A stretch of DNA of 36,457 bases from an uncultured Lachnospiraceae bacterium (GTDB taxonomy: Bacteria; Bacillota; Clostridia; Lachnospirales; Lachnospiraceae): NCBI GenBank assembly GCA_947177445.1, contig CAMWUL010000031.1, forward strand, positions 1 through 36,457, in the 5' to 3' direction. Position 1 is the first letter of the stretch; every line of letters starts with the position of its first letter. Positions 1 to 7,699 of the stretch are shown here, piece by piece. The translations under genes were made by a program, and so were the position numbers. Below the pieces are notes generated by a model. That model was given only the letters and a program-made list of their open reading frames with translations, was not told the DNA's origin and did no database searches.

Positions 1-694
1 AAGAAATGAAAAAAGAGCGGTAATTCGGGCTTTGTCGAGTTTCCGAGACTGCTCTATTTTTGAAGAGGGAGGTAAGAATGGATGATGAAAAAATAGCATA
101 GCAAAAAGGCAACAGCAATGCCAAGTACCTATTTTTGACCACTGCACTTAAGCCCAATCCAAGTATGGCAAACACAGCGCCTAATAAAGCGGCATGAAAA
201 GCATACATTACACAATACAGAACCACATGCTCCTCATAAAAAGAAGGCAAAAACAAGATATTGTGCCCGTAATATTGTTTAGCATAGTTCCAATCCGTAT
301 CCCCTAACAACCTGCAAACAGGAATCCATGCGAGACAAGGCAACAAGACAGCCCCAAAGGCCGAAATCCCAACTGCCAACGCTTTCGCCCCTAGATAAGT
401 TTTCCGGGAGGTCTTAAGCAAGATCAGCTGCCTGTAGCCGCTGTCCCGGTCCCTCCTATACGAAAGAACATAAGAAATCATGACCACAATGGGGTAAAAC
501 ACTGGCAGCATAGTTTTCATTCCTAAGAAAAAACAATGAAAGTAATAGATCCACCATGGTTCAGGAAGTTCTATAGTGGCGTAAGAAGGCGGCAGATAAT
601 CACTGCTGCCGAAAGCAAGCATTCCCAAAGTGATTGCACAAGTTACCCAAAAAGGTTTGGAACAAAAAGCCCTTTTCAGCTCTGTTTTTACCAT
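1..694 (-). CDS. ABC-2-like multi-pass membrane protein, partial (C-terminus off left edge)
   Basis: The reverse strand is open from ATG at 694 to base 1 with no stop, giving 231 visible residues. It begins MVKTELKRAFCSKPFW and shows about five hydrophobic segments near residues 15-30, 60-80, 105-130, 165-195 and 205-225. A basic loop with RRDRDSGYR follows the second segment. This layout suits a permease subunit or accessory membrane protein of an ABC transporter; I cannot name the family. The start lies 16 bp after the FtsX-type permease stop, with a purine-rich GGGAAG upstream, so it is probably the last visible gene of the sigma/anti-sigma/ABC operon. It would act in the cytoplasmic membrane with that transporter. 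The existence of the gene is well supported; its function is inferred mainly from position. Confidence 0.75.
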   Translation of the reverse strand, partial: MVKTELKRAFCSKPFWVTCAITLGMLAFGSSDYLPPSYATIELPEPWWIYYFHCFFLGMKTMLPVFYPIVVMISYVLSYRRDRDSGYRQLILLKTSRKTYLGAKALAVGISAFGAVLLPCLAWIPVCRLLGDTDWNYAKQYYGHNILFLPSFYEEHVVLYCVMYAFHAALLGAVFAILGLGLSAVVKNRYLALLLPFCYAIFSSSILTSLFKNRAVSETRQSPNYRSFFIS

Positions 695-710
695 ATTCTT
701 CGCTTCCCTT

Positions 711-2990
711 TCAATTAGAATATCTATCTCTCCCTGCACACAGCTCCAGACAAGCCTCCGTGACCAGCACGGAAGCACACAGTACCACCAGTCCCATGGC
801 AAATCCCGCCAGGGGAAACTTCCAGGAAATGCCGTATTCCGTGCGGTAGATCGCAAAGATCCCCCAATAGCAGGCAAATCCGGCGATGCTCCCTGTCACA
901 CAGGCACAGATCATACGAAACAGCAGCTCCAAACCTCTCATTTTTCTCAGTTCTCCGGGCGTCATTCCAATCTGTGCCAGCGTTGCAAATTCCTGCCGTC
1001 TGTCTCTGCTCACAGCCCAGCTCACAGTGAAATTGCCGCTGAAGCAAACCAGGGACAACAGCAGAATAAACGCTCCGCACAGGAACCGGAATCCCTCCAT
1101 ACTGGCTTTTTCCCGCTGCAGACTCCTGTCATAATTGGACACGAAGCCCGTGACATTTTTCCTGCTGTCTATGGTAAGACGGCAGATTTCTTCCAGCTCA
1201 TATACGTTTTTTACCATTCCGCCCAACGATATGTGATGAAGCCCCGGTTCGGCATACGCATTGGGCCGCTCAGTCTCCAGCTGCAGAAATGCTTCCTCCG
1301 ACACAAGGACAATCATCCTGGCCGCCGGCTCCGCGTTAAATGAAAAGGGCAGTTCTTCCAGCGTCCCCGTAATCAGGATAGAACCTGACTCTTTACGGTC
1401 CGAAAACGACGTCTCCGGAAAATCCTCTTCTGACATACCGCCGTATATGGTCACCCTGTCACCGGCATTCAGTTCAAAAAGACATGCCTTAAAAAACACA
1501 TCGTTTTTGGAAAAAAGGCGGGAAGTGTTGATAAAAATTCCTTCAATTTCTCCGGCAGAACCGGAAGCAATTCCGTTTTCGTCACACAGCTCCCGGTAAG
1601 TGTCCTCATCCGTGCTGATTAACAGAATGTCCGGCACCATGGACTGGCTTTCCAGAAGCCCAAGTTCCACTGCCTCCCGGGAAAGAGGATATGGCGCCTC
1701 CAGCTCAAATCTTGCCTTTCTGACCGCCTTCAGCACATGTCCCGAGGCTTCGGCCAGCTCCCGGGCAAGCTCATCCAGCTCATCCGGATCATCACAGTAC
1801 AGTTCCACCTGCAGATTCGTACTCAGCCCGCTCTGAGTCATTTCCATAACCTGAGCGGCAAATTCGGGAAAACCTGTCATTCCGAAGCACAGCATAAAGG
1901 TAATCGACAGCACCAGTATGACAGGATGAAAACGCCGCCGAAATCTTCTGTACGCCTTTCCTGCCAGCCATCCTTCCACCCCGAAATGTCCTGTAAAGCT
2001 TTCTGCTTTTTTCCTCTGCTCTCCGAAAATACCAGGAGCCTTCCGACGCTTCCCGCCAACAGCCTCTCCGGCTTCTTTTTCGGGAATATATACATTCCGG
2101 TTTCCCCGAAGAAGCTCTATGGGACTGATTTTTGCGGCCTTTCGGGCCGGTATCAGTCCGGAAAACAAAATGATGCCTGCGGCACAGAAAATCAAAGCGG
2201 CAGTAAAGGGAATCGAAAACACCAGCCTTACCGAAGGATAATTGTCAAGCGCCTGCAGCAGGGCGTCAAATCGTGCGCTGGACGCCTTAAAAAAGAAAAT
2301 TCCCAGGAAAAAACCGGCGGGGATCCCGGCGGCAATATAAAATGCGCTCTCCATTAAAACGATTCCCTTTATATGAACGCTGTCCGCTCCCACGCTGGCA
2401 AAAAGGGCAAAATCCCGTTCCCTGCGGGATGCGGAGGCCTGAAGCACCGCCGCCAGCGTAAGGACGGAGACTCCCGCAATCAGCGAAAAAATCAGGAAAA
2501 ACACCAGCAGGTAGGAATACATCCCATTTGCTTTGTCCAGATCCCCCCGGGAAACCAGCAGATCGTAATTGTGATCGCTTCCCAGCACAAAGGGCGTGTT
2601 ATAAGAATAATTCTCCTGCACAAATCCATCCATTTTTTCCTTCATCTTCTTTGAGGTAAAGATGCCGGGCGAAGACACTGTCAGGAACAGATTTGTATGA
2701 TACTCGTCATGGGTCAGAAGCGCTTCCGAAAACCAGGGATCCCCGCTCCAGGCTTCCTCCATTTGCTCCAGCAAAGCCGCCGACTCCGTATTTACCGGAC
2801 TATAATAGTGAAAATGATACGTCCCCACGGTCTTTTCCCCATGCTCACGCGAAGCCGCCTGAAATCCGGCCACAAAGAAAAATATAGCCGATAAAAGCCC
2901 GGTGATCAGGACGGTGACAGCCAGCGTCAGAAGAGTCTGCAGAAAGTGCTGCCTTAAATATCGCCCTGTGGAGCGAAACAACAGTCTCAT
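711..2990 (-). CDS. FtsX/MacB-type ABC transporter permease
   Basis: This is the membrane permease of an ABC transporter, about 759 residues. One N-terminal membrane helix (near 20-42) precedes an extracytoplasmic region. A three-helix FtsX core with the cytoplasmic motif RRERDFALFASVGA follows near 160-290, then a large second extracytoplasmic domain. A second FtsX core near 640-755 repeats the pattern (RRQEFATLAQIGMTPGEL). Two FtsX halves in one chain are typical of Firmicute peptide-antibiotic or lipoprotein-type transporters. I chose the second ATG (2990): GGGGAGG lies 7 nt before it but only 1 nt before the alternative ATG at 2996, which would overlap the ATPase stop as ATGA. It lies directly downstream of its ATPase. 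The substrate is unknown; the sigma/anti-sigma partners suggest induction by envelope stress or an antimicrobial. Confidence 0.9.
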   Translation of the reverse strand: MRLLFRSTGRYLRQHFLQTLLTLAVTVLITGLLSAIFFFVAGFQAASREHGEKTVGTYHFHYYSPVNTESAALLEQMEEAWSGDPWFSEALLTHDEYHTNLFLTVSSPGIFTSKKMKEKMDGFVQENYSYNTPFVLGSDHNYDLLVSRGDLDKANGMYSYLLVFFLIFSLIAGVSVLTLAAVLQASASRRERDFALFASVGADSVHIKGIVLMESAFYIAAGIPAGFFLGIFFFKASSARFDALLQALDNYPSVRLVFSIPFTAALIFCAAGIILFSGLIPARKAAKISPIELLRGNRNVYIPEKEAGEAVGGKRRKAPGIFGEQRKKAESFTGHFGVEGWLAGKAYRRFRRRFHPVILVLSITFMLCFGMTGFPEFAAQVMEMTQSGLSTNLQVELYCDDPDELDELARELAEASGHVLKAVRKARFELEAPYPLSREAVELGLLESQSMVPDILLISTDEDTYRELCDENGIASGSAGEIEGIFINTSRLFSKNDVFFKACLFELNAGDRVTIYGGMSEEDFPETSFSDRKESGSILITGTLEELPFSFNAEPAARMIVLVSEEAFLQLETERPNAYAEPGLHHISLGGMVKNVYELEEICRLTIDSRKNVTGFVSNYDRSLQREKASMEGFRFLCGAFILLLSLVCFSGNFTVSWAVSRDRRQEFATLAQIGMTPGELRKMRGLELLFRMICACVTGSIAGFACYWGIFAIYRTEYGISWKFPLAGFAMGLVVLCASVLVTEACLELCAGRDRYSN

Positions 2991-2992
2991 GC

Positions 2993-3730
2993 TCATACCT
3001 CCCCGGGCGCTTTGGCATGCAGATCAGCCTCCCTGTCCGCCCTGTATATATCCGAAAGGATCCGCCCGTCGCTCATGATGATCTGCCTTCCGGCCACACG
3101 GCCCGCTGAAATATCGTGAGTCACCAGGAGGATCGTCTGCCCCAGATCCCTGTTGGCCTTCCTCAAAAGACCCAGAACCTCTTCCGTGTTCTGACTGTCC
3201 AGATTTCCCGTGGGTTCGTCCGCCAGAAGCACCGACGGTTTCTCCAGAAGAACTCTTCCGATGGCTGTTCTCTGCTGCTGCCCTCCCGACAGCTGTCCCG
3301 GCAGATGTCTCCTTCTGTCTTTCAGCTGCAGAAGCTCCAGCAGCCGTTCCACCTCGCCTTTATCCGGTTTCCTTCTGTCAAGCAGAATGGGCAGTATGAT
3401 ATTTTCTTCCACTGTCAGCGTGGGAATCAGGTTATAGTCCTGATATATGATTCCAACGCTGCGTCGTCTCAGCTTTGCCTGCCCGGAGGGCTTCAGCCTG
3501 TGGATATCCTGTCCGTCAATTCGCACCGTTCCTGAGGTAGGTGTATCCACTCCCGCGATCAGGTGCAGCAGTGTGGATTTCCCGGATCCGGAAGTTCCCA
3601 TAATGGCAATAAACTCCCCCCGCTCCACACGGAAGCTTACTCCGTTCAAAGCGTTTACCCGGACATTTCCGCTCATTTTATATACTTTTTTAATTCCGCT
3701 GACCTGGATCAGCGCCGCGGCTTCACTCAT
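2993..3730 (-). CDS. ABC transporter ATP-binding protein (LolD/MacB type)
   Basis: A 245-residue nucleotide-binding subunit that powers the adjacent FtsX-type permease. Walker A is GTSGSGKST near residue 45, the signature is LSGGQQQR near 143, and Walker B is VLLADEPTGNLDS near 165. The switch histidine follows in LLVTHD. ADEPTGNLDS is characteristic of the MacB/LolD/BceA branch, and the partner is the FtsX permease expected for that branch. The start is supported by GGGAGG six nt upstream. The gene overlaps the end of the anti-sigma gene by 8 bp, which suggests translational coupling. It is expected on the cytoplasmic face of the membrane as a dimer. The assignment to an ABC ATPase is certain; the transported substrate is not. 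Confidence 0.95.
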   Translation of the reverse strand: MSEAAALIQVSGIKKVYKMSGNVRVNALNGVSFRVERGEFIAIMGTSGSGKSTLLHLIAGVDTPTSGTVRIDGQDIHRLKPSGQAKLRRRSVGIIYQDYNLIPTLTVEENIILPILLDRRKPDKGEVERLLELLQLKDRRRHLPGQLSGGQQQRTAIGRVLLEKPSVLLADEPTGNLDSQNTEEVLGLLRKANRDLGQTILLVTHDISAGRVAGRQIIMSDGRILSDIYRADREADLHAKAPGEV

Positions 3731-4547
3731 CCGAAACCTCCCTGCTCTTCCGGCCCTGTACCGCTTTAAACGCCAGTCCCGCCAGAATCAGAACGGAGGC
3801 CTCTGCCAGAATCCAGCAACTGACATTCAGCAGCCCCGTAAAGGCACTGTCAAAGCTTTCCAGTGCATACAGAAACGATCTGTATATCAGACTTAAGATA
3901 CAGCCTGCCAGACTGATAACCGGCAGAAGGCCGAAGCTGTGCTCTTTTCTGACGGCATCCGCCGCGAATCCCAGGAACAGCAGATATTCCAGGATCGCCG
4001 CTGCCACCAGCTGCACATTGAGAAACGGTCCCAGCTCAAACATTTCCATGCCGAAAGGCGCCCTTGCATTCATCATGGTCCACAGCAGAATTCCTCCCAC
4101 CCCAAGACTGTATGCCAGTCCCAGGACACTGACTGCCCCTGCCGCGATCCTTCCCCTGCCAAGCTTCGGCGGCTCTTTGTAATCCGAAAAAAGCATCCAC
4201 GATCCCACCATCAGAAGGGGAAGCATACCGTACTGCAGCCAGTTCTCAATTTCCCCATGAAACTCGGGACGGCTCAGCATCAGAATAAACAGAAAACTGA
4301 AAAACAGCCCTGCTCCGATGACGCTCTTCCTCACGCGGTATCTCTTTACCTTCTTCAGAAAATTGATCTCTTCCCTGACAGCCTCTCCGGCCTCTGTCTC
4401 CGCATTTTTAAGCCTTTCCAGGCTGGCCTGGCACTCCCTGCACTCCGACGCATGCTGTTCCACTGCTTTTCTGGAGCTCTCCGAACAGATCCCGTCCAGA
4501 TAAGAGGGAAGCAGATCTCTGACTATTTCACAATTCACCCTGCTCAT
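3723..4547 (-). CDS. Anti-sigma factor, zf-HC2 domain plus six membrane helices
   Basis: About 274 residues. The N-terminus has the zinc-binding anti-sigma pattern: an early Cys (NCEIVRDLLPSYLDG) and HASECRECQ, that is HxxxCxxC. A cytoplasmic linker and about six membrane helices follow. The ZAS domain would hold the adjacent ECF sigma factor at the membrane until a signal, probably sensed through the membrane part, releases it. I chose ATG 4547 rather than the in-frame ATG at 4559: GGGAGG lies 4 nt before it, and its first bases form an ATGA overlap with the sigma stop. Sigma and anti-sigma coupling by ATGA is common. Multi-helix anti-sigma proteins next to ABC genes occur in Firmicutes. The role is inferred from the zinc motif and from gene order. 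Confidence 0.85.
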   Translation of the reverse strand: MSRVNCEIVRDLLPSYLDGICSESSRKAVEQHASECRECQASLERLKNAETEAGEAVREEINFLKKVKRYRVRKSVIGAGLFFSFLFILMLSRPEFHGEIENWLQYGMLPLLMVGSWMLFSDYKEPPKLGRGRIAAGAVSVLGLAYSLGVGGILLWTMMNARAPFGMEMFELGPFLNVQLVAAAILEYLLFLGFAADAVRKEHSFGLLPVISLAGCILSLIYRSFLYALESFDSAFTGLLNVSCWILAEASVLILAGLAFKAVQGRKSREVSDE

Positions 4548-5035
4548 GTTTCCTCCCATTCCGCTGCCCTGGCAGCTTTGATCAACATTTCCTTACCGCG
4601 GTAAAAGTTTACTCTGGCCCAGTTTTCGCTCTTTCCCAGAACCTCCCCGATCTCCCGAAACGACAGCTCCGCCGCCGTTCTCAGATAAATCACTTCCCTC
4701 ATCTGTGCCGGAAGCTTCTGCATCTCCTTTAACGTATCCATCAGCTCCATCTTGCCGATCACCATTTCCTCCGGCCGGGAATGCACCGGCGCCGGTCCGT
4801 CTTCCGGCTCCATGGGAATTTCCCGTTTATTCTTTTCCAGATGCTGATACCAGATATGTCTGCCGATCTGGCACAGCCAGGTGGAAAGCCGGCAGCTTCC
4901 GTCATACCTTTCCAGAGACTGATAGGCCCGAAGGAACGTCTCCTGGGTCAGATCCTCCGCCAGCGTTTGGTTACGGCACAGAGACAACAGATAGCGATAT
5001 ACAATTTTTGCGTTTTCTTTATACAACTGCTCCAT
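4544..5035 (-). CDS. ECF-family RNA polymerase sigma factor
   Basis: A 163-residue sigma factor. Region 2 contains LAEDLTQETFLRAYQSLERY for core binding and -10 recognition. Region 4 contains MREVIYLRTAAELSFREIGEVLGKSENWAR, the -35-binding helix-turn-helix. Region 3 is absent, as usual in group IV sigmas. The reading frame is open up to 5230, but start MEQLYKEN at 5035 is preceded by AGGAG and gives the normal ECF length. A longer start would also read through the predicted promoter at 5078-5103. It overlaps the anti-sigma gene by ATGA. It should direct transcription of its own operon, including the ABC transporter downstream. Which ECF group it belongs to cannot be settled by eye. Confidence 0.93.
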   Translation of the reverse strand: MEQLYKENAKIVYRYLLSLCRNQTLAEDLTQETFLRAYQSLERYDGSCRLSTWLCQIGRHIWYQHLEKNKREIPMEPEDGPAPVHSRPEEMVIGKMELMDTLKEMQKLPAQMREVIYLRTAAELSFREIGEVLGKSENWARVNFYRGKEMLIKAARAAEWEET

Positions 5036-5077
5036 ATTCTCTCCTGTCCGTATAATCCGAAACCACCGGCTTTTGAA

Positions 5078-5103
5078 GACGTCTTCATACGTATATCCGT
5101 TTC
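5078..5103 (-). promoter_or_regulatory. Predicted autoregulatory ECF promoter
   Basis: On the minus strand, GAAAC (5099-5103) and CGTC (5078-5081) are separated by 17 bp. This matches the common ECF pattern (AAC at -35, CGT at -10) as in Bacillus sigma-W or sigma-M promoters. The -10 element is embedded in a perfect 14-bp palindrome, TGAAGACGTCTTCA (5074-5087). Transcription would start about 35 nt before the sigma start codon. Confidence 0.55.
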
Positions 5104-5146
5104 GGAAGCGATTCGTTACATGATTTTGAAAATTTTTCAGTATGCC

Positions 5147-5182
5147 AAAAAGGAGGAAGAAGCAATCCTGCTCTCCCTCCTT
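5147..5182 (-). terminator. Rho-independent terminator after the amidohydrolase operon
   Basis: Reading the minus strand, AAGGAGG and CCTCCTT (outer arms at 5176-5182 and 5150-5156) enclose an imperfect stem with GCA/TGC at its tip. The second arm runs into TTTTT. It lies about 30 bp past the amidohydrolase stop and separates the six-gene operon from the ECF operon. Confidence 0.6.
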
Positions 5183-5210
5183 ATCAGTGGTCAAATACAT
5201 TCGGCGTGCT

Positions 5211-6407
5211 CTATTTTTGATAACTCTCACTGTCCTTTACGAGCTTCCCATCGATCAGCACATATTTTACCACGGCAGACACCTCAAAGGGACAGCCCTT
5301 TGCAATCACAATGTCCGCATCCTTCCCCTCCTCCAGGGATCCCACTCTGTCCGCAATTCCCGCATGGCGGGCCGCATTGATGGTGATGGCCTGCAGCGCC
5401 TTAAATGGATCCATTCCCGCCATCACTGCCAGTCCTGCGCACAGGGGAAGATATTCCTGGGGAATCACCGGAGAATCCGTGATAATGGAAACCTGACAGC
5501 CTGCCGCAGCCAGTATCCCCGGGGTTTTCCAGCTTTTGTTGCGCAGCTCATATTTGGAAGCGCTGGTGAGAGTGGGCCCCACTGCCAGAGGCACATTTTC
5601 CTTTGCCAGCTCCTCTGCGATCAGATGGCCCTCCGTCACATGCTCCAGCGTAATGCCCACCTTAAATTCCCTGGCAATGCGCAGAGCCGTAAAAATATCC
5701 TCCGCCGCATGGACATGCGCCTTCAGGGGAATCTCTCCCTTCAGCACGGGGATCAGAGCCTCCAGCTTCATATCAAAGGCCGGCCTTTTGAAGATGTCCT
5801 CTCCCGCCGCCTCCTTCTTTTCCATATACTCTCTGGCCTTAAAAAGCGTCTCCCGCAGAATGGCGGCAGTGGTCATACGGCTGGAATCCTTTTTATCCCT
5901 GTATACTCTCTTGGGATTCTCGCCAAAGGCACATTTCATGGCCACTCCGTCCCGGATCACCATGTCCTCCACTCTCTTCCCCACAGTCTTGATGGTCGTA
6001 AAGGTGCCGCCCAGCACATTGGCGCTGCCGGGACCCACACAGACGCTGGTGACACCCGCCTCCGCAGCCATGGCAAAGGCGGGATCCAGGGGCTTTACTC
6101 CGTCGATCCCCCTCATCTGGGGACTGACAATATCATTCATTTCATTGTAATCCATGCCCTCATAGCCGATGCCGTAGCCATCCAGCCCAATATGTCCGTG
6201 AGCCTCCACAAATCCCGGATAGATCTGCAGCCCCCCGGCGTCGATCACCTCTACGCCTTCGCTGGCCTCGCTGGTTGCAAGGCTATACCCGTGTGCACCG
6301 TCCGTGGGCACAATCCATTTGATTTTTCCGTCCTCCACACAGATGTCCCCCATATAGGACTCTCTGTTCACAGCGTCATGTATCTCTCCGTTTTTAATTA
6401 ACAGCAT
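5211..6407 (-). CDS. Metal-dependent amidohydrolase (imidazolonepropionase-like)
   Basis: A 398-residue amidohydrolase-superfamily enzyme. The metal ligands are visible in order: HGH (H70, H72) on strand 1, HVH (H231, H233), LEHVTEGH (H256, H261) and TDSP (D311). A small beta-sandwich is formed by both termini, ending ADIVIAKGCPFE. The substrate is unknown; relatives hydrolyse cyclic amides or dipeptides, or decarboxylate. The start at 6407 has AGGAGG 7 nt upstream; the upstream ATG at 6431 has none. It begins 26 bp after the VWA gene and is followed by a terminator, so it is the last gene of the SWIM/HEAT/MoxR/DUF5682/VWA operon. Whether it belongs functionally to that system or merely shares the transcript is open. 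The enzyme class is firm. Confidence 0.88.
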   Translation of the reverse strand: MLLIKNGEIHDAVNRESYMGDICVEDGKIKWIVPTDGAHGYSLATSEASEGVEVIDAGGLQIYPGFVEAHGHIGLDGYGIGYEGMDYNEMNDIVSPQMRGIDGVKPLDPAFAMAAEAGVTSVCVGPGSANVLGGTFTTIKTVGKRVEDMVIRDGVAMKCAFGENPKRVYRDKKDSSRMTTAAILRETLFKAREYMEKKEAAGEDIFKRPAFDMKLEALIPVLKGEIPLKAHVHAAEDIFTALRIAREFKVGITLEHVTEGHLIAEELAKENVPLAVGPTLTSASKYELRNKSWKTPGILAAAGCQVSIITDSPVIPQEYLPLCAGLAVMAGMDPFKALQAITINAARHAGIADRVGSLEEGKDADIVIAKGCPFEVSAVVKYVLIDGKLVKDSESYQK

Positions 6408-6433
6408 ATACACTCCTCCTGTCCGTACCACAG

Positions 6434-7654
6434 CTATTTCTTCCGCTTTTCAAATTCTTTGGCAAAGGCCCCCAGGTCCTGTCCCGCAAAGGCTCTCTCC
6501 AAAAGCTGGGGAAGCATCTGAGGGTTGCAGGCAAAGCAGGGGATCCCCAGCCCTGCAATGCGCTGGGCCATCTGGGCGTCATAGTAAGGCTTGCCTCCGT
6601 CGGCCAGCGCCAGAAGACAGACCACCGTGACCCCGGAGGCCTTCATCTCCTCCAGCCGCCGAAGCATACCGGCCCGGTTTCCTCCCTCCTCCAGGTCGGA
6701 AATCAGGAAAAACAACGTTTTAGCCGGATTTTCCACATATTTTTCACAGTAGGCAATGGACTGCTCAATGTTGGTTCCGCCGCCCAGCTGAAAGCCGAAC
6801 AGCAGGTCCACCGGGTCCTCACATTTCTCCGTCAGATCCACAATATTGGTGTCAAAGGCCACTACCCGGGTCCGCAGACTGGCCATGCTGGCCAGGATAC
6901 AGCTCATAACGGAGGAATAAATCACCGATTCTCCCATGGAACCGCTCTGGTCGATATCCAGAATCACCGTCCATTTGTTGGCCGCCGTAGTGCTGGTCCT
7001 GTCAAAAAAGTAATAATGCTCCGGCACAATGGTTCCCAGGCCCGGATCATAATTTTTCAGGTTCCTGGATATGGTAGTCTTAAAATCCAGGGCCGCCGCC
7101 GAGGGAATGGGCGAATGCTTTCTCCGGTTGATGGATGCGGAAACCGCTCTGCGGATATCCTGCTCCAGCAGGCGGTTGATCTCCTCCACGATTTTGCGGA
7201 TAAATCTGCGCACACTGTCCTTGGACCGCTTTGGAATCTGCTCCTTTAAAAGCATAATGGTGGCGGCCAGATTCACATCCGGCTCCAGATTTTCCAAAAG
7301 CTCCGGCTCAAAAAGGAGCTGCTTCAGCCCGCACCTGTTCACCGCATCCGACTGAATCACAGTCACAAGCTCCTGATCGAACAGGCTTCGCACATCCCCC
7401 AGCCAGCGGCTGATCTGCGGATTGGACGGCCCCTGCCCAGCGCCTGCCCTCCCGGGGCTCTTTACCCCAAAGCCTCCGCTTTCCGTGCGGTTATAGATGG
7501 CCGCCAGGGCCTGATCCATCAGGTCCTGCTGTGCCGTAAGAGAGCAGCCTCCCATCTGCCCAAAGCGGTTCTGGCTGTCCTGACCCAGAATCAGCCTCCA
7601 GCGGCTGATTTTCTGCTCTGCTTCCATGGGATCCATGGAATGTTTTTCCTCCAT
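6434..7654 (-). CDS. VWA-domain protein, MoxR partner (YehP-like)
   Basis: 406 residues. The C-terminal half is a von Willebrand A domain with an intact MIDAS: D235, S237 and S239 in DIDQSGSMGES, the Thr of GGGTNIEQS near 290, and the Asp of ISDLEEGG near 318. The N-terminal 200 residues are mostly helical and basic, with a Gly/Pro-rich stretch near 60-80. VWA proteins encoded beside MoxR ATPases act as metal-dependent adaptors that link the ATPase to its target, as ViaA does with RavA. Its start has GGGAGGGAG upstream. It sits between the DUF5682 gene (45 bp) and the amidohydrolase gene (26 bp). Gene content and lengths recall E. coli yehP, which is uncharacterised. No signal peptide is seen, so it is probably cytoplasmic. 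Confidence 0.85.
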   Translation of the reverse strand: MEEKHSMDPMEAEQKISRWRLILGQDSQNRFGQMGGCSLTAQQDLMDQALAAIYNRTESGGFGVKSPGRAGAGQGPSNPQISRWLGDVRSLFDQELVTVIQSDAVNRCGLKQLLFEPELLENLEPDVNLAATIMLLKEQIPKRSKDSVRRFIRKIVEEINRLLEQDIRRAVSASINRRKHSPIPSAAALDFKTTISRNLKNYDPGLGTIVPEHYYFFDRTSTTAANKWTVILDIDQSGSMGESVIYSSVMSCILASMASLRTRVVAFDTNIVDLTEKCEDPVDLLFGFQLGGGTNIEQSIAYCEKYVENPAKTLFFLISDLEEGGNRAGMLRRLEEMKASGVTVVCLLALADGGKPYYDAQMAQRIAGLGIPCFACNPQMLPQLLERAFAGQDLGAFAKEFEKRKK

Positions 7655-7699
7655 TGCTCTCCCTCCCTTCTCAAACGCAAATAATCATATTCGTCTGCC

